The notes beneath the pieces are model-generated. The model had not been told where the DNA came from. It worked only from the letters and a program-made list of their open reading frames with translations, and made no database searches. 64,000 nucleotides of DNA, taken from positions 77,950-141,949 of the forward strand of contig CAZGCA010000002.1 in the NCBI GenBank assembly GCA_964524145.1. The letters are read 5' to 3'. This document shows, piece by piece, positions 1 through 8,348 of the stretch; the stretch's first letter is position 1, and each line of letters opens with the position of its first letter. The DNA comes from CAZGCA01 sp964524145. GTDB taxonomy: Bacteria; Hydrogenedentota; CAZGCA01. The translations under genes were made by a program, and so were the position numbers.

Positions 1-1487
1 ACTGGGCGGTGCATCCGCTTGGACTCCAGCTCTGGAGCAGCATTCGGGTGCTCGATTTTCTCGAATCGTTGCCGGACGTCGACGCGAACCGGCTCGGCTG
101 CACCGGCGCGTCGGGCGGCGGCACCCAGACATTTCTTCTGATGGCAGTAGACGACCGGGTAAAGGTGGCGGCTCCCGTAAACATGATATCCTCGCATTTC
201 CAGGGCGGATGTCTGTGCGAGAACGCGCCGGCACTGCGGCTCGGTACGTTCAACGTCGAGACAGCGGCGACAATGGCCCCGCGGCCGCTCCTGATGGTTG
301 CCGCAACAGGCGATTGGACCGACGAATCGCCGCGCGTCGAGTATCCCGCGGTGCGCAGCGTTTACAAACTGTTCGATGCCGAACAGAAAGTACACTGCGT
401 GCAGATAGACTCAGGCCACAACTACAACAAAGATAGCCGGGAAGCGGTATATGCCTGGTTTGGCCGATGGTTGCTCGGCGAGACGGACGCCGAGAAGCTC
501 AAGGAACAGCCTTTCACGGTCGAGAAGGACGCCGACCTGCTTGTCTTCGAGGATGGCAAGCTTCCGAATGGAACCGCAGACGGCGACGAGGTTATCGACG
601 GGATAATTGCCCACGGGCGCGCGTTGCTTGAGGAGCGGAGGCCGAAAGACGCAGAGAGCCTGGCCCGGTTTCGCAACGAGATGGGCCCGGCGCTGGCAGA
701 CCTTCTCGGCTCCGAATGGCCGGACGCGAACGATGTCGTCGTCGAGCGGACGGGTCGCACAAAACGCGAGGACTTCTGGGTCGAGCGTCTCATCATCGGG
801 CGGGCAAGCCATGGTGACGAAGTGCCTGCCATACTCTACGTCCCGACAAATGCCGGCCCGCAGTTCCCTGCAACGCTTGTGGCCCATCCTGACGGGAAAT
901 CGGCGTTTGTTGATATCGAGCATGGCGAACCGGGACACCTTGTTTCCAGACTGCTGGCGCGCGGGCACGCCGTTCTGGCGATAGACACCTTCCTGACCGG
1001 CGACTATCACTCGCCGTTCAAGAAGGCACAACGCAAACGGCTCGGGATCTACTTCACGACGTTCAACCCGACGGACGACGCGTTGCGAGTCCAGGATATT
1101 CTGACCGCGCTGGCGTATCTGGAGGGGCGTCATGACGTGAGCAAGGTTAATCTTGTGGGATTGGGTGATGCCGGACTGTGGTCTCTATTGGCGCGCGGCC
1201 TGGCGAGAAACGTCGAGCGCACTGTCATCGATCTCGACCGGTTCGATCCGGAGAGCATCACACAGTGGGGAAAGAGGCTAGACGTGCCCGGCATCCTGCG
1301 CGCCGGCGGAATCGATACCGCCGCGACTCTGACAGCGCCCGGGGCACTCTTGATACACAACACCGGGCCCGAGTTCAACGCCGGTCGGATAGCCGAGGCA
1401 TACCGGTCCGCCGGTGCAGACAAATCTCTGAGCATTCAAGAGGGCAAGGCCGGCGAAGACGCAGTCGCGGAATGGGTTGGAGGCTGA
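1..1487 (+). CDS. Tandem alpha/beta hydrolase (acetylxylan-esterase-like), 5' end outside window
   Basis: The reading frame is open to the window edge, so the N-terminus is missing; the first in-frame GTG (position 9) is unlikely to be the true start. Counting from that GTG, the first half is an alpha/beta hydrolase: nucleophile elbow GASGGG with Ser35, acid Asp102 (in GDWTDES) and His137 (in SGHNYN). The second half (about residues 255-490) repeats the fold, but its elbow reads VGLGDAGL, with Ala388 where the serine should be, so this copy looks non-catalytic. Likely role is deacetylation of plant or microbial polysaccharide, as in acetylxylan esterase/dienelactone hydrolase relatives; the exact substrate is unknown. 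It overlaps the ORF of the next gene only if that gene used its upstream TTG. Confidence 0.75.
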   Translation, partial: WAVHPLGLQLWSSIRVLDFLESLPDVDANRLGCTGASGGGTQTFLLMAVDDRVKVAAPVNMISSHFQGGCLCENAPALRLGTFNVETAATMAPRPLLMVAATGDWTDESPRVEYPAVRSVYKLFDAEQKVHCVQIDSGHNYNKDSREAVYAWFGRWLLGETDAEKLKEQPFTVEKDADLLVFEDGKLPNGTADGDEVIDGIIAHGRALLEERRPKDAESLARFRNEMGPALADLLGSEWPDANDVVVERTGRTKREDFWVERLIIGRASHGDEVPAILYVPTNAGPQFPATLVAHPDGKSAFVDIEHGEPGHLVSRLLARGHAVLAIDTFLTGDYHSPFKKAQRKRLGIYFTTFNPTDDALRVQDILTALAYLEGRHDVSKVNLVGLGDAGLWSLLARGLARNVERTVIDLDRFDPESITQWGKRLDVPGILRAGGIDTAATLTAPGALLIHNTGPEFNAGRIAEAYRSAGADKSLSIQEGKAGEDAVAEWVGG

Positions 1488-1488
1488 G

Positions 1489-2658
1489 ATGGTAGCAGTC
1501 CGGAAAGGCCAAGATCCGTTCTGTACGACTATCGAGGCGCTGGAGGCAATTTCGCTCCCTCCGCTCGGGGGACGACGTGTGCTCGTGAAACCCAACGTTG
1601 GCCGGGCAACGCCGCCCGGTCTCGGCATAACCACCCATCCGGAAGTGGTTGCCGCGGTCATCGAGTTTGTCGCAAAACAGCAGCCCGCACGACTCGCGCT
1701 CGGCGAAAGCCCGATCATCGGTGTCAAGGCCATCGAGGCCATGGAGGTTGCCGGCATTGCAGCGGTCGGACGCGAGAGAGGAGTCGAGTTGCTCGATCTG
1801 GACGACGGGCCGCCGCTTGAGGTGGCAGTCCCGAACGGCAGGATACTCGAATTCGTGAAGCTTACGTCCAAGTGGAAGGAGTTTGACTTCGTCGTCTCGG
1901 TGCCCGTCATGAAGACGCACATGCACACGCGCGTCTCGCTCAGCCTCAAGAACATGAAAGGAGTTGTCTGGCGCCGAGAGAAGGTGCGGTTCCACCAGTT
2001 GCGAACGCGTGAAAACGACTCTACCGATGCGAAGGCGCTCGATTTCGCCATTGCCGACCTGGCAACGGTCGCCGCACCCGACCTGGCGGTGATCGACGGG
2101 ATGATAGGCCAGGAGGGGATGGGACCGAGCGCGGGCACCCCGAAACCTGTCGGCATCGTTGTCGCCGGCACAAGTTTCCTGGCAGCCGATGCGGTTGCCG
2201 CGAGACTGATGGGGTTCGACCCGCGACAAGTTGCGCACCTCCGGCTTGCCGCCGACCGCGTTCCAGGCACGCTCGACTTCGAAACGATGGAAGTCGATCC
2301 CGCGGACTACCTGAAGTTCGCTGTGACGTTCGAGCCGCCCCCGGAAGACATCGCCATCGAGTTTCCCAACGTCGAGGTATCGGACTGTGAGTCGTGCAGT
2401 GCGTGTCTTTCGACCGTCTCGCTCTTTCTCAAACGGTACTACGGCGAGCTGGCCGAGATGATCGGCCCGGACGGCAGGCTGTGCATAGCCATAGGGAAAG
2501 GCACGCACGAACCCACGAACGACGGCGTTACGGTCTTCGTCGGCAACTGCACGGAACGATTTCGCGAGCAGGGGACCCATGTCCAGGGCTGCCCGCCTGT
2601 CGCGTCCGACGTTCGGCGAAGCGTGCTCGATGCCCTCTCAGAACGGCGTTCTTCCTGA
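1489..2658 (+). CDS. DUF362 domain protein
   Basis: A 389-residue protein of the DUF362 family (PF04015), recognised from the N-terminal VKPNV segment, the long central region with SVPVMKTH and SLKNMKG, and AVIDGMIGQEGMGP. Related proteins are often linked to iron-sulfur proteins or anaerobic metabolism, but the activity is not established. A CESCSACL segment in the C-terminal part gives two close cysteines; it is not a full ferredoxin cluster motif. I chose ATG 1489 because GGAGG at 1479-1483 sits 5 nt upstream; an in-frame TTG at 1477 would overlap the previous gene. The stop-to-start distance of 1 nt suggests one operon with the esterase. Confidence 0.8.
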   Translation: MVAVRKGQDPFCTTIEALEAISLPPLGGRRVLVKPNVGRATPPGLGITTHPEVVAAVIEFVAKQQPARLALGESPIIGVKAIEAMEVAGIAAVGRERGVELLDLDDGPPLEVAVPNGRILEFVKLTSKWKEFDFVVSVPVMKTHMHTRVSLSLKNMKGVVWRREKVRFHQLRTRENDSTDAKALDFAIADLATVAAPDLAVIDGMIGQEGMGPSAGTPKPVGIVVAGTSFLAADAVAARLMGFDPRQVAHLRLAADRVPGTLDFETMEVDPADYLKFAVTFEPPPEDIAIEFPNVEVSDCESCSACLSTVSLFLKRYYGELAEMIGPDGRLCIAIGKGTHEPTNDGVTVFVGNCTERFREQGTHVQGCPPVASDVRRSVLDALSERRSS

Positions 2659-3336
2659 CCCGTGCCTCCCGCATGTTGCTGCTCCTTTCTCCGATAGAGC
2701 CGTGCTCGAATCCAGGATGCCGCAGCGGAGCGAGGACGCATCTTGTCACGCTTCCCAAACGGCATACCCAAACCCGGCGCGTCCGAACCCATTACCGTTG
2801 TACAACATGTACTTGGCGCCCTCATGTCCGACGACGTGAGGTTTGCCGACCCCTCAATCTTCTTGTCAAGCAGGATAGGAACCTTAATGCATCACGTGTG
2901 CGGGCCGCCTAAGTCATGACTCATTAGTCTGTTAGGTGTACACTCTTCCTGGCCGTTGGCACTTACCCGAAGCGTATTATCTTAGACTGGCGTTCTTGCA
3001 TGAGAGGTTTCTTGCGAGGCACGGGCAGCGCCACTAACTTGGCGAAGGATCTGCTGCCGACTCATTGGGTTCGACGGGACGGGAGACTGTGCATTGGGAC
3101 TCCTTCGGAGGCTGGGGCGCGGCGTGAAAGACTTCAGGATGCTGCCCCCCTTTTTATCGGCCGTGGGACCTACCATCCTCTCGGGAAGGCTCGAATAGGA
3201 GTGGCAGAACATGACTGCGTAGACAAACCCACGTTTCTGACGCAGACCTAACGGGAGTGCGTCCGTAGCTTTTGTGGCTGATTGTATGGTAAGATCGTGT
3301 CGCGACGCGGACGACCCTCAAGAGATACAGGAAAAC
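2659..3336. other. Intergenic stretch with no recognisable gene
   Basis: About 680 nt between the DUF362 gene and the transporter operon. Short open frames exist here, but none has family-like sequence or a good ribosome binding site. I see no clear promoter for the downstream operon and no repeat shared with other parts of the window. Confidence 0.5.
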
Positions 3337-5595
3337 GTGATTCGGTCTAGACTTCATATCCGGAGAGTACTGTTCTGCCTGCCGTTCTTCCTGCTCTTCC
3401 CTCGTTTTGCCGCTCCAGAAACGCGAATAGACCTCTGGGAGTTTCCGAGATGGCGCGATAACGAGGATCAGCGCGACCGTTTCGCGTGGATCAAGCGGCA
3501 AATAGCCCGTTTCGAGCGACTCCATCCCGATACCGAGGTTGAGCTTACCGAGCTGACCTGGGAGGGCGGTTACGACAAGAGGCGAATAGCGCTGATGGCC
3601 GGTGCCGGCCCGGACGTCTCCTCGGGTCCCATCCCAATAGACGAGATCGAGGCGGGCTACCTCGAGCCCGCGGACGATTTCATGACGCAGGGAGACCTTG
3701 CGGATTACGTTCCGGCAGCGCTCGAGTCGTGGCGGTACAACGGTCGCGTTTGGGGATGGCCGTGGTTCGTGACCGGCAGCATCATATTTCTCAATCTGGA
3801 CATCTTCGCGGAACGGGGAGTTACCCCGCCCGGACCCGAGTGGACCTACGCCGAAATGGTCGAGATCGCACGGAGACTCACCTTCGACCGTGACGGTGGC
3901 GGCGGCACGGATGTCTATGGCTTGGGAATGTGCGCGCAACCGGGCGACACGACCTTGTACCCGTTCTGGTTGAGGCAGCCCGCCGATTTCCAAGAACAGA
4001 TGTCTGCACCGGCGACCGTCGAACGGCTCGAAGACCTCATGCGTCTTGCGACCGTGGACGGGCTGGCTCCGCCGAGTTCGGGCGGCATGACTTCCGAGGA
4101 CCTGTGGACGATGTTCGCCCAGGAACGGCGAATCGCCATGGCGCCGTGGGGTATTTGGGCCGTTCCCGCGCTGCGCAAGCTGGCTGAATCGGTCGGTGAA
4201 CCGTTCAGGTTCAGCGTTGCGCCGTACCCGGACATTGACGGACCGTCGCACAGCATCATCGCCGCCAGCGGGTTTATGGTTTTCAGGCAACCGGACGCCG
4301 CCAGGCGAGAAGCCTGCATGGAGTTTGCACGGTTTCTCACGTCGGCCGAGAACCAGCGCGCCCTGAGCGGCTACGGCGTGTTTCCTGCGAGGCGATCCGC
4401 GGGCGACATCTATCCTGACGATCCGGTGATGCGTGCTGCGGGCGAGATACTGATAGAAGGAGCGCCGACACCACGAGACGCGAACTGGCCGCGGATCGAC
4501 GAACGCATCCAGAGACAGGTTCAACTGGCACTTCTCGGCCACAAGGATGCGGCTGCTGCGCTGCTCGACGCTCGCGACGAGATACGTTCCTTGAAGGACA
4601 GAAAGCAGCTCGAATCTAAGAGGGCGATGAGCGTGCTGGTTGTATACCTTGTGATACTTGTCGCAGGAACAGTGTGTCTGGCCGCGGTGCTGTTCGCGGG
4701 ACGCGGCCGAGGGGTTGCCCGGCAGGACGCGCAAGCGCGCTCGGCGTACCTCTTCCTCCTGCCGGGGCTCGCAGCCTTCGCGGTCTTCATCGCGTATCCG
4801 GTTGCGCGTGGCATCCTGCTCGCGTTTCAGCACTACCAGCCGGGCCTGGAGGCGCGGGTCACGTTCGTCGGGCTGGACAACTTCCGGTCGATACTTGCTG
4901 ACGGCGCGTTTCTGAGAGGGCTCGCAAACACGGTGTTCTATGCGGCAATCGTCGTCCCGACGAAAGTTGTTGTTGCGCTCATACTCGCGAGCTTGATCTA
5001 CCCGTTGTCACGGAGAACTGCCGCACTGTTTCGCGGCGCGTTTTACTTGCCGGGAGTAGCCTCGGTCGTTGTTGTGGCGATGATCTGGCGCTGGCTGTTC
5101 AACGAGAACGTGGGGATTCTCAACCAGGCAGTGCAATGGTTCGGCGGCGCGGGCGTTCCGTGGCTGTCGAGCCCGTCGTACGCGATGAAGAGCGTGGTTC
5201 TGACCGGCATGCTCGGCGCTCCGGGCGCTGCAATACTCATATACGTCGCGTCGATGGCCAGCATCCCGCGCCAGCTTGTCGAGGCGAGCCGCGTTGACGG
5301 CGCGGGCGTTGTGCGGAGCTGGTGGCACGTGACGGTACCGCTCCTGCGTCCCGCAACACTCTTCATCTTCGTCACGACGACCATAGCTTCGCTGCAGATA
5401 TTCGCGCCCGTCTTGATACTGACCGACGGCGGGCCGGGCTACTCGAGCACGGTGCTGGTCCACCGTATATACGTGACGGCGTTCCGCGATTTCGATTTTG
5501 GCAGCGCATCGGCAATGGCTGTCGTGCTGTTTGTTGTTGTGATGGCGATATCGGTCTTCCAATTCCGGCTGTTGCGAACCAGGACGGTCGAGTAG
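3337..5595 (+). CDS. Sugar ABC transporter: solute-binding protein fused to MalF-type permease
   Basis: Two normally separate subunits are in one chain. After a signal-anchor-like segment (RRVLFCLPFFLLF) comes a family-1 extracellular sugar-binding protein of about 400 residues (GWPWFVTGSIIF, PWGIWAVPAL). A transmembrane helix then starts at SVLVVYLVILVAGTV, and a CUT1 permease domain follows (AYLFLLPGLAAF, FYLPGVASVVVVAMIWRW). The cytoplasmic EAA loop is present as EASRVDGAG followed by VPLLRP. GTG 3337 puts the hydrophobic segment near the N-terminus; an in-frame GTG at 3274 would add 21 residues. The next gene supplies the MalG-type partner. No ATP-binding subunit lies in the window, so a shared MsmX/UgpC-type ATPase elsewhere is likely. 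The cargo is inferred from neighbours to be a cell-wall amino sugar. Confidence 0.85.
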   Translation: MIRSRLHIRRVLFCLPFFLLFPRFAAPETRIDLWEFPRWRDNEDQRDRFAWIKRQIARFERLHPDTEVELTELTWEGGYDKRRIALMAGAGPDVSSGPIPIDEIEAGYLEPADDFMTQGDLADYVPAALESWRYNGRVWGWPWFVTGSIIFLNLDIFAERGVTPPGPEWTYAEMVEIARRLTFDRDGGGGTDVYGLGMCAQPGDTTLYPFWLRQPADFQEQMSAPATVERLEDLMRLATVDGLAPPSSGGMTSEDLWTMFAQERRIAMAPWGIWAVPALRKLAESVGEPFRFSVAPYPDIDGPSHSIIAASGFMVFRQPDAARREACMEFARFLTSAENQRALSGYGVFPARRSAGDIYPDDPVMRAAGEILIEGAPTPRDANWPRIDERIQRQVQLALLGHKDAAAALLDARDEIRSLKDRKQLESKRAMSVLVVYLVILVAGTVCLAAVLFAGRGRGVARQDAQARSAYLFLLPGLAAFAVFIAYPVARGILLAFQHYQPGLEARVTFVGLDNFRSILADGAFLRGLANTVFYAAIVVPTKVVVALILASLIYPLSRRTAALFRGAFYLPGVASVVVVAMIWRWLFNENVGILNQAVQWFGGAGVPWLSSPSYAMKSVVLTGMLGAPGAAILIYVASMASIPRQLVEASRVDGAGVVRSWWHVTVPLLRPATLFIFVTTTIASLQIFAPVLILTDGGPGYSSTVLVHRIYVTAFRDFDFGSASAMAVVLFVVVMAISVFQFRLLRTRTVE

Positions 5596-6417
5596 ATGTC
5601 CAGGAAACTGTCGAAACCTGCTGCGGTCGCGTTTCTGGCGATCTGCGCTGCGGTCACGCTGTTCCCGATGTGTTGGATGTATTACACGTCGTTCTCGGCG
5701 TCGGAAAGCATACAGCGCATCCCGCCGGTGCTCTTCCCGCGCGACTTTACGTTCGAGAACTACGCGGCGCTTCTCTCTCACTCGGCGATGCCGTTGTGGC
5801 TTGTCAACTCGCTTGCCGTCGCCACCGTAATAACAATGGCGCAGCTTCTGTTCAACAGCATGGCGGGGTTCGCGCTCGGGCGGAAGCAGTTCGTCGGACG
5901 CACCGCGATCTTCTGGGTCATCGTTGCGACGATGATGGTGCCTGCACAGGTGATTGTGGTACCGTTATACCTGATGATGGCCCGGTTTCATATGATAGAT
6001 TCGCTTTTTGCGCTGATACTGCCGGCTGTTGCCGGTCCGTACGGAATTTTCCTTATGAAACAGTATCTCGAAGGGCTGCCGCGCGACCTCGAGGACGCGG
6101 CCCGGATTGACGGGTGCTCGGAATGGGGCGTGTACCGCCAGGTTATCCTGCCGCTGTCGAAACCGGTGCTCGGCGTGCTCGCGATATTCGTGTTTATCAG
6201 CAACTGGAACGCGTTTCTATGGCCGCTGATAGTACTGAACAGCTCGCAACGGTACACGCTCACGGTGGGCCTGGCGACGTTGCAGGACAAACATCTGCTG
6301 GACTACGGGCTTCTCATGGCGGGCGCGTCGGTGGCAGCGACCCCGCTTATTGCGGTTTTCCTCATCTTTCAGAAGTTCGCAGTCAAGGGAATCACTGTTG
6401 GGGCTTTGAAAGGCTGA
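5596..6417 (+). CDS. Sugar ABC transporter permease, MalG/CUT1 type
   Basis: A 273-residue inner-membrane permease with about six hydrophobic segments. The canonical EAA loop is EDAARIDGCSEWGVY followed by ILPLSKP, beginning at Glu166, where the ATPase subunit docks. Its ATG follows the stop of the fused binding protein/permease with no gap, so the two are translationally linked and presumably form the heterodimeric channel. Downstream, after 6 nt, comes the MurK-MurQ fusion, which places this transporter in an amino-sugar catabolic operon. Confidence 0.9.
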   Translation: MSRKLSKPAAVAFLAICAAVTLFPMCWMYYTSFSASESIQRIPPVLFPRDFTFENYAALLSHSAMPLWLVNSLAVATVITMAQLLFNSMAGFALGRKQFVGRTAIFWVIVATMMVPAQVIVVPLYLMMARFHMIDSLFALILPAVAGPYGIFLMKQYLEGLPRDLEDAARIDGCSEWGVYRQVILPLSKPVLGVLAIFVFISNWNAFLWPLIVLNSSQRYTLTVGLATLQDKHLLDYGLLMAGASVAATPLIAVFLIFQKFAVKGITVGALKG

Positions 6418-6423
6418 CATTCA

Positions 6424-8265
6424 ATGCAGTATTTCGTGGCCATACAAGGCGGTGCAACACGCAGTGTCGGAGTTGTCTCCGAGAGCGACGGTGAAGTCAC
6501 AAAACGCGTGTGCGGCGGCCCGACGAACTTCTACTCGCAGAACAGGTACGAGATCGTCTCTGCTCTGGGCGAGTTGTTTGATGCACTGCTCGGAGATGTT
6601 CCTCGCGCGGAGGTGGTGTCTGTGTGGTTTGCCGCAGCGGGCGCCCAGGATGCCGGAGACCGGGAACTGCTGACCGCGGCCTGCAGGCAGTTGGGTATAG
6701 GCGGCAGCGTGACTGTCTCGGACGATCTGCGCTCGATTCTCGAAGCCAACGCGCCAGCCGGCACCCCTGCGATGGTCGTGTTGAGCGGGACGGGCTCCTG
6801 CGTGCTCGGCCGAACCGCGGACGGCCGGATGTTGCGTGCGGGCGGCGGAGGCCACCTGCTGGGCGACGAAGGCAGCGGGTACGCGATCGGACTGGCCGGG
6901 TTGAGAGCGGTGTGCCGTGCGTACGAGGAGCGCGGTCCGGCGACGGCAATGACCGCTCTTTTGGCAGAGAAGAACGGATTGGCTGACCGCGTGTCGATCA
7001 TACGATTCGTGGACGCGGCCGGGAAACCGGATATCGCCGACCTTGCCGGAATCGTGTGTAAGGCGGCGGAAAGCGGCGACAACGCTGCAAACGATATACT
7101 TCGAACACAAGCGGATGCTCTTGCAGCGATCGCATTACATGTCGCGGGGAAACTCGATACGCAGGGGGCCGACCTCAGCATCGTGCTGGCAGGCGGTGTG
7201 TTGCTGCATCAGCCGATCTATCGCGACCGTGTTACTGGACGTCTGCCCGAAGGCCTGCCGGGAGCGTGTGTGAAGTTGCAGGAGGTTGAGGGAGCCGTCG
7301 GAGGGCTTCGGCTTGCAATCGCGAGCTCGCAGGCGCGCACGCCCCAGGCGGATTCGGCATCAAAAGATGTCGAGCCGGTCCTCACCACCGAAAGTCTCAA
7401 CCCTGCCGCCGCGAGGATAGACGTTGCGTCCCCAACCGAGATTGCGCGGGTAATGAACGCAGAAGACCAGCGTGTGGCGCGTGCCGTCGGGAAGGTTCTT
7501 GACGAGGTTGGAGAGGCGATAGAGTGGACCGCCGAATCGGTGCAGTCAGGCGGCAGGCTGATTTATGTCGGAGCGGGCACAAGCGGCCGGCTCGGGGTGC
7601 TCGACGCTGCCGAGTGTCCGCCGACGTTCAGCACGGAACCGGAGACTGTCCAGGCCATCATCGCCGGCGGGCCTAAAGCTATCGTGCAGGCTGTCGAAGG
7701 TGCGGAAGACGACGAGGGTGCGGGCGCGAATGCGGTGCGCGAGAAAGGTGTATGTAATCGGGACACGGTCGTGGGCATATCGGCAAGCGGGACGGCGCCG
7801 TTTGTCAGGGGCGCGCTCGAAAAGGCGCAGGAATTGGGCGCGAAAACTGTTCTTTTGATGTGCAACCGGCCGGGATCAGCGACCGTCCGTGCCGATCTTG
7901 TCATATCGCCTGTGGTCGGTCCTGAGGTGATCGCCGGCTCGACACGGCTCAAATCCGGCACGGCAACGAAACTCGTGCTTAACATGATATCGACGGGCGC
8001 GATGATCCGGTGCGGCAAGGTGTACCGCAACATGATGGTTGACCTCCGTCCGGCATCCGACAAGCTGAAGCGGCGGGCACGGTCGATAGTCCGGAAACTC
8101 ACCGGGCTCTCGGCCGCGGAAGCTCAGACGCTGCTCGAGTCGGCGGGCAACGACCTCAAGGTGGCTGTTGCAATGCACAGACTGAATATCGACCGAGACG
8201 AGGCAGCGCGTATTCTTGCCGCCAGCGGCGGATCATTGCGCATGTCGATAGAACGAGATACGTGA
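6424..8265 (+). CDS. murQ: Bifunctional MurNAc/GlcNAc kinase (BadF family) - MurNAc-6-P etherase fusion
   Basis: A fusion of two salvage enzymes. Residues 1 to about 305 are a BadF/BadG-type sugar kinase with the GlcNAc/MurNAc kinase motifs LSGTGSCVLGR and GGHLLGDEGSGYAIG. Residues about 318-613 are MurQ: the family start LTTESLNP at 320, the SIS signature VGAGTSGRLGVLDAAECPP at 382-400, and the two catalytic glutamates as Glu397 and Glu428. Their 31-residue spacing equals Glu83/Glu114 of E. coli MurQ. The expected route is MurNAc to MurNAc-6-P by the kinase half, then cleavage of the lactyl ether to GlcNAc-6-P by the etherase half. In Clostridium acetobutylicum the homologous MurK and MurQ are separate proteins. 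The gene follows the permease by 6 nt. Confidence 0.93.
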   Translation: MQYFVAIQGGATRSVGVVSESDGEVTKRVCGGPTNFYSQNRYEIVSALGELFDALLGDVPRAEVVSVWFAAAGAQDAGDRELLTAACRQLGIGGSVTVSDDLRSILEANAPAGTPAMVVLSGTGSCVLGRTADGRMLRAGGGGHLLGDEGSGYAIGLAGLRAVCRAYEERGPATAMTALLAEKNGLADRVSIIRFVDAAGKPDIADLAGIVCKAAESGDNAANDILRTQADALAAIALHVAGKLDTQGADLSIVLAGGVLLHQPIYRDRVTGRLPEGLPGACVKLQEVEGAVGGLRLAIASSQARTPQADSASKDVEPVLTTESLNPAAARIDVASPTEIARVMNAEDQRVARAVGKVLDEVGEAIEWTAESVQSGGRLIYVGAGTSGRLGVLDAAECPPTFSTEPETVQAIIAGGPKAIVQAVEGAEDDEGAGANAVREKGVCNRDTVVGISASGTAPFVRGALEKAQELGAKTVLLMCNRPGSATVRADLVISPVVGPEVIAGSTRLKSGTATKLVLNMISTGAMIRCGKVYRNMMVDLRPASDKLKRRARSIVRKLTGLSAAEAQTLLESAGNDLKVAVAMHRLNIDRDEAARILAASGGSLRMSIERDT

Positions 8266-8276
8266 AACCCATGCGA

Positions 8277-8293
8277 CGGTTGGGGTGAGGGCG
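8277..8293. repeat. Partial copy of the GGTTGGGGTGAGGG repeat
   Basis: This is the conserved outer arm of the palindromic repeat seen at 11176-11210 and 52206-52384. Here only that arm is left, in the gap between the kinase-etherase gene and the SpoIID gene. Confidence 0.6.
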
Positions 8294-8348
8294 TAATGGC
8301 ACCGATCAGGAGAGGCGAGCTTATCGGACAATGTTTGGAACCGGATCG

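Noticed and set aside
3154..4833. A 559-residue open frame antisense to the transporter gene.
   Set aside because: The composition is Arg/Ser-rich shadow coding with no conserved motif; the plus-strand frame has clear transporter domains.
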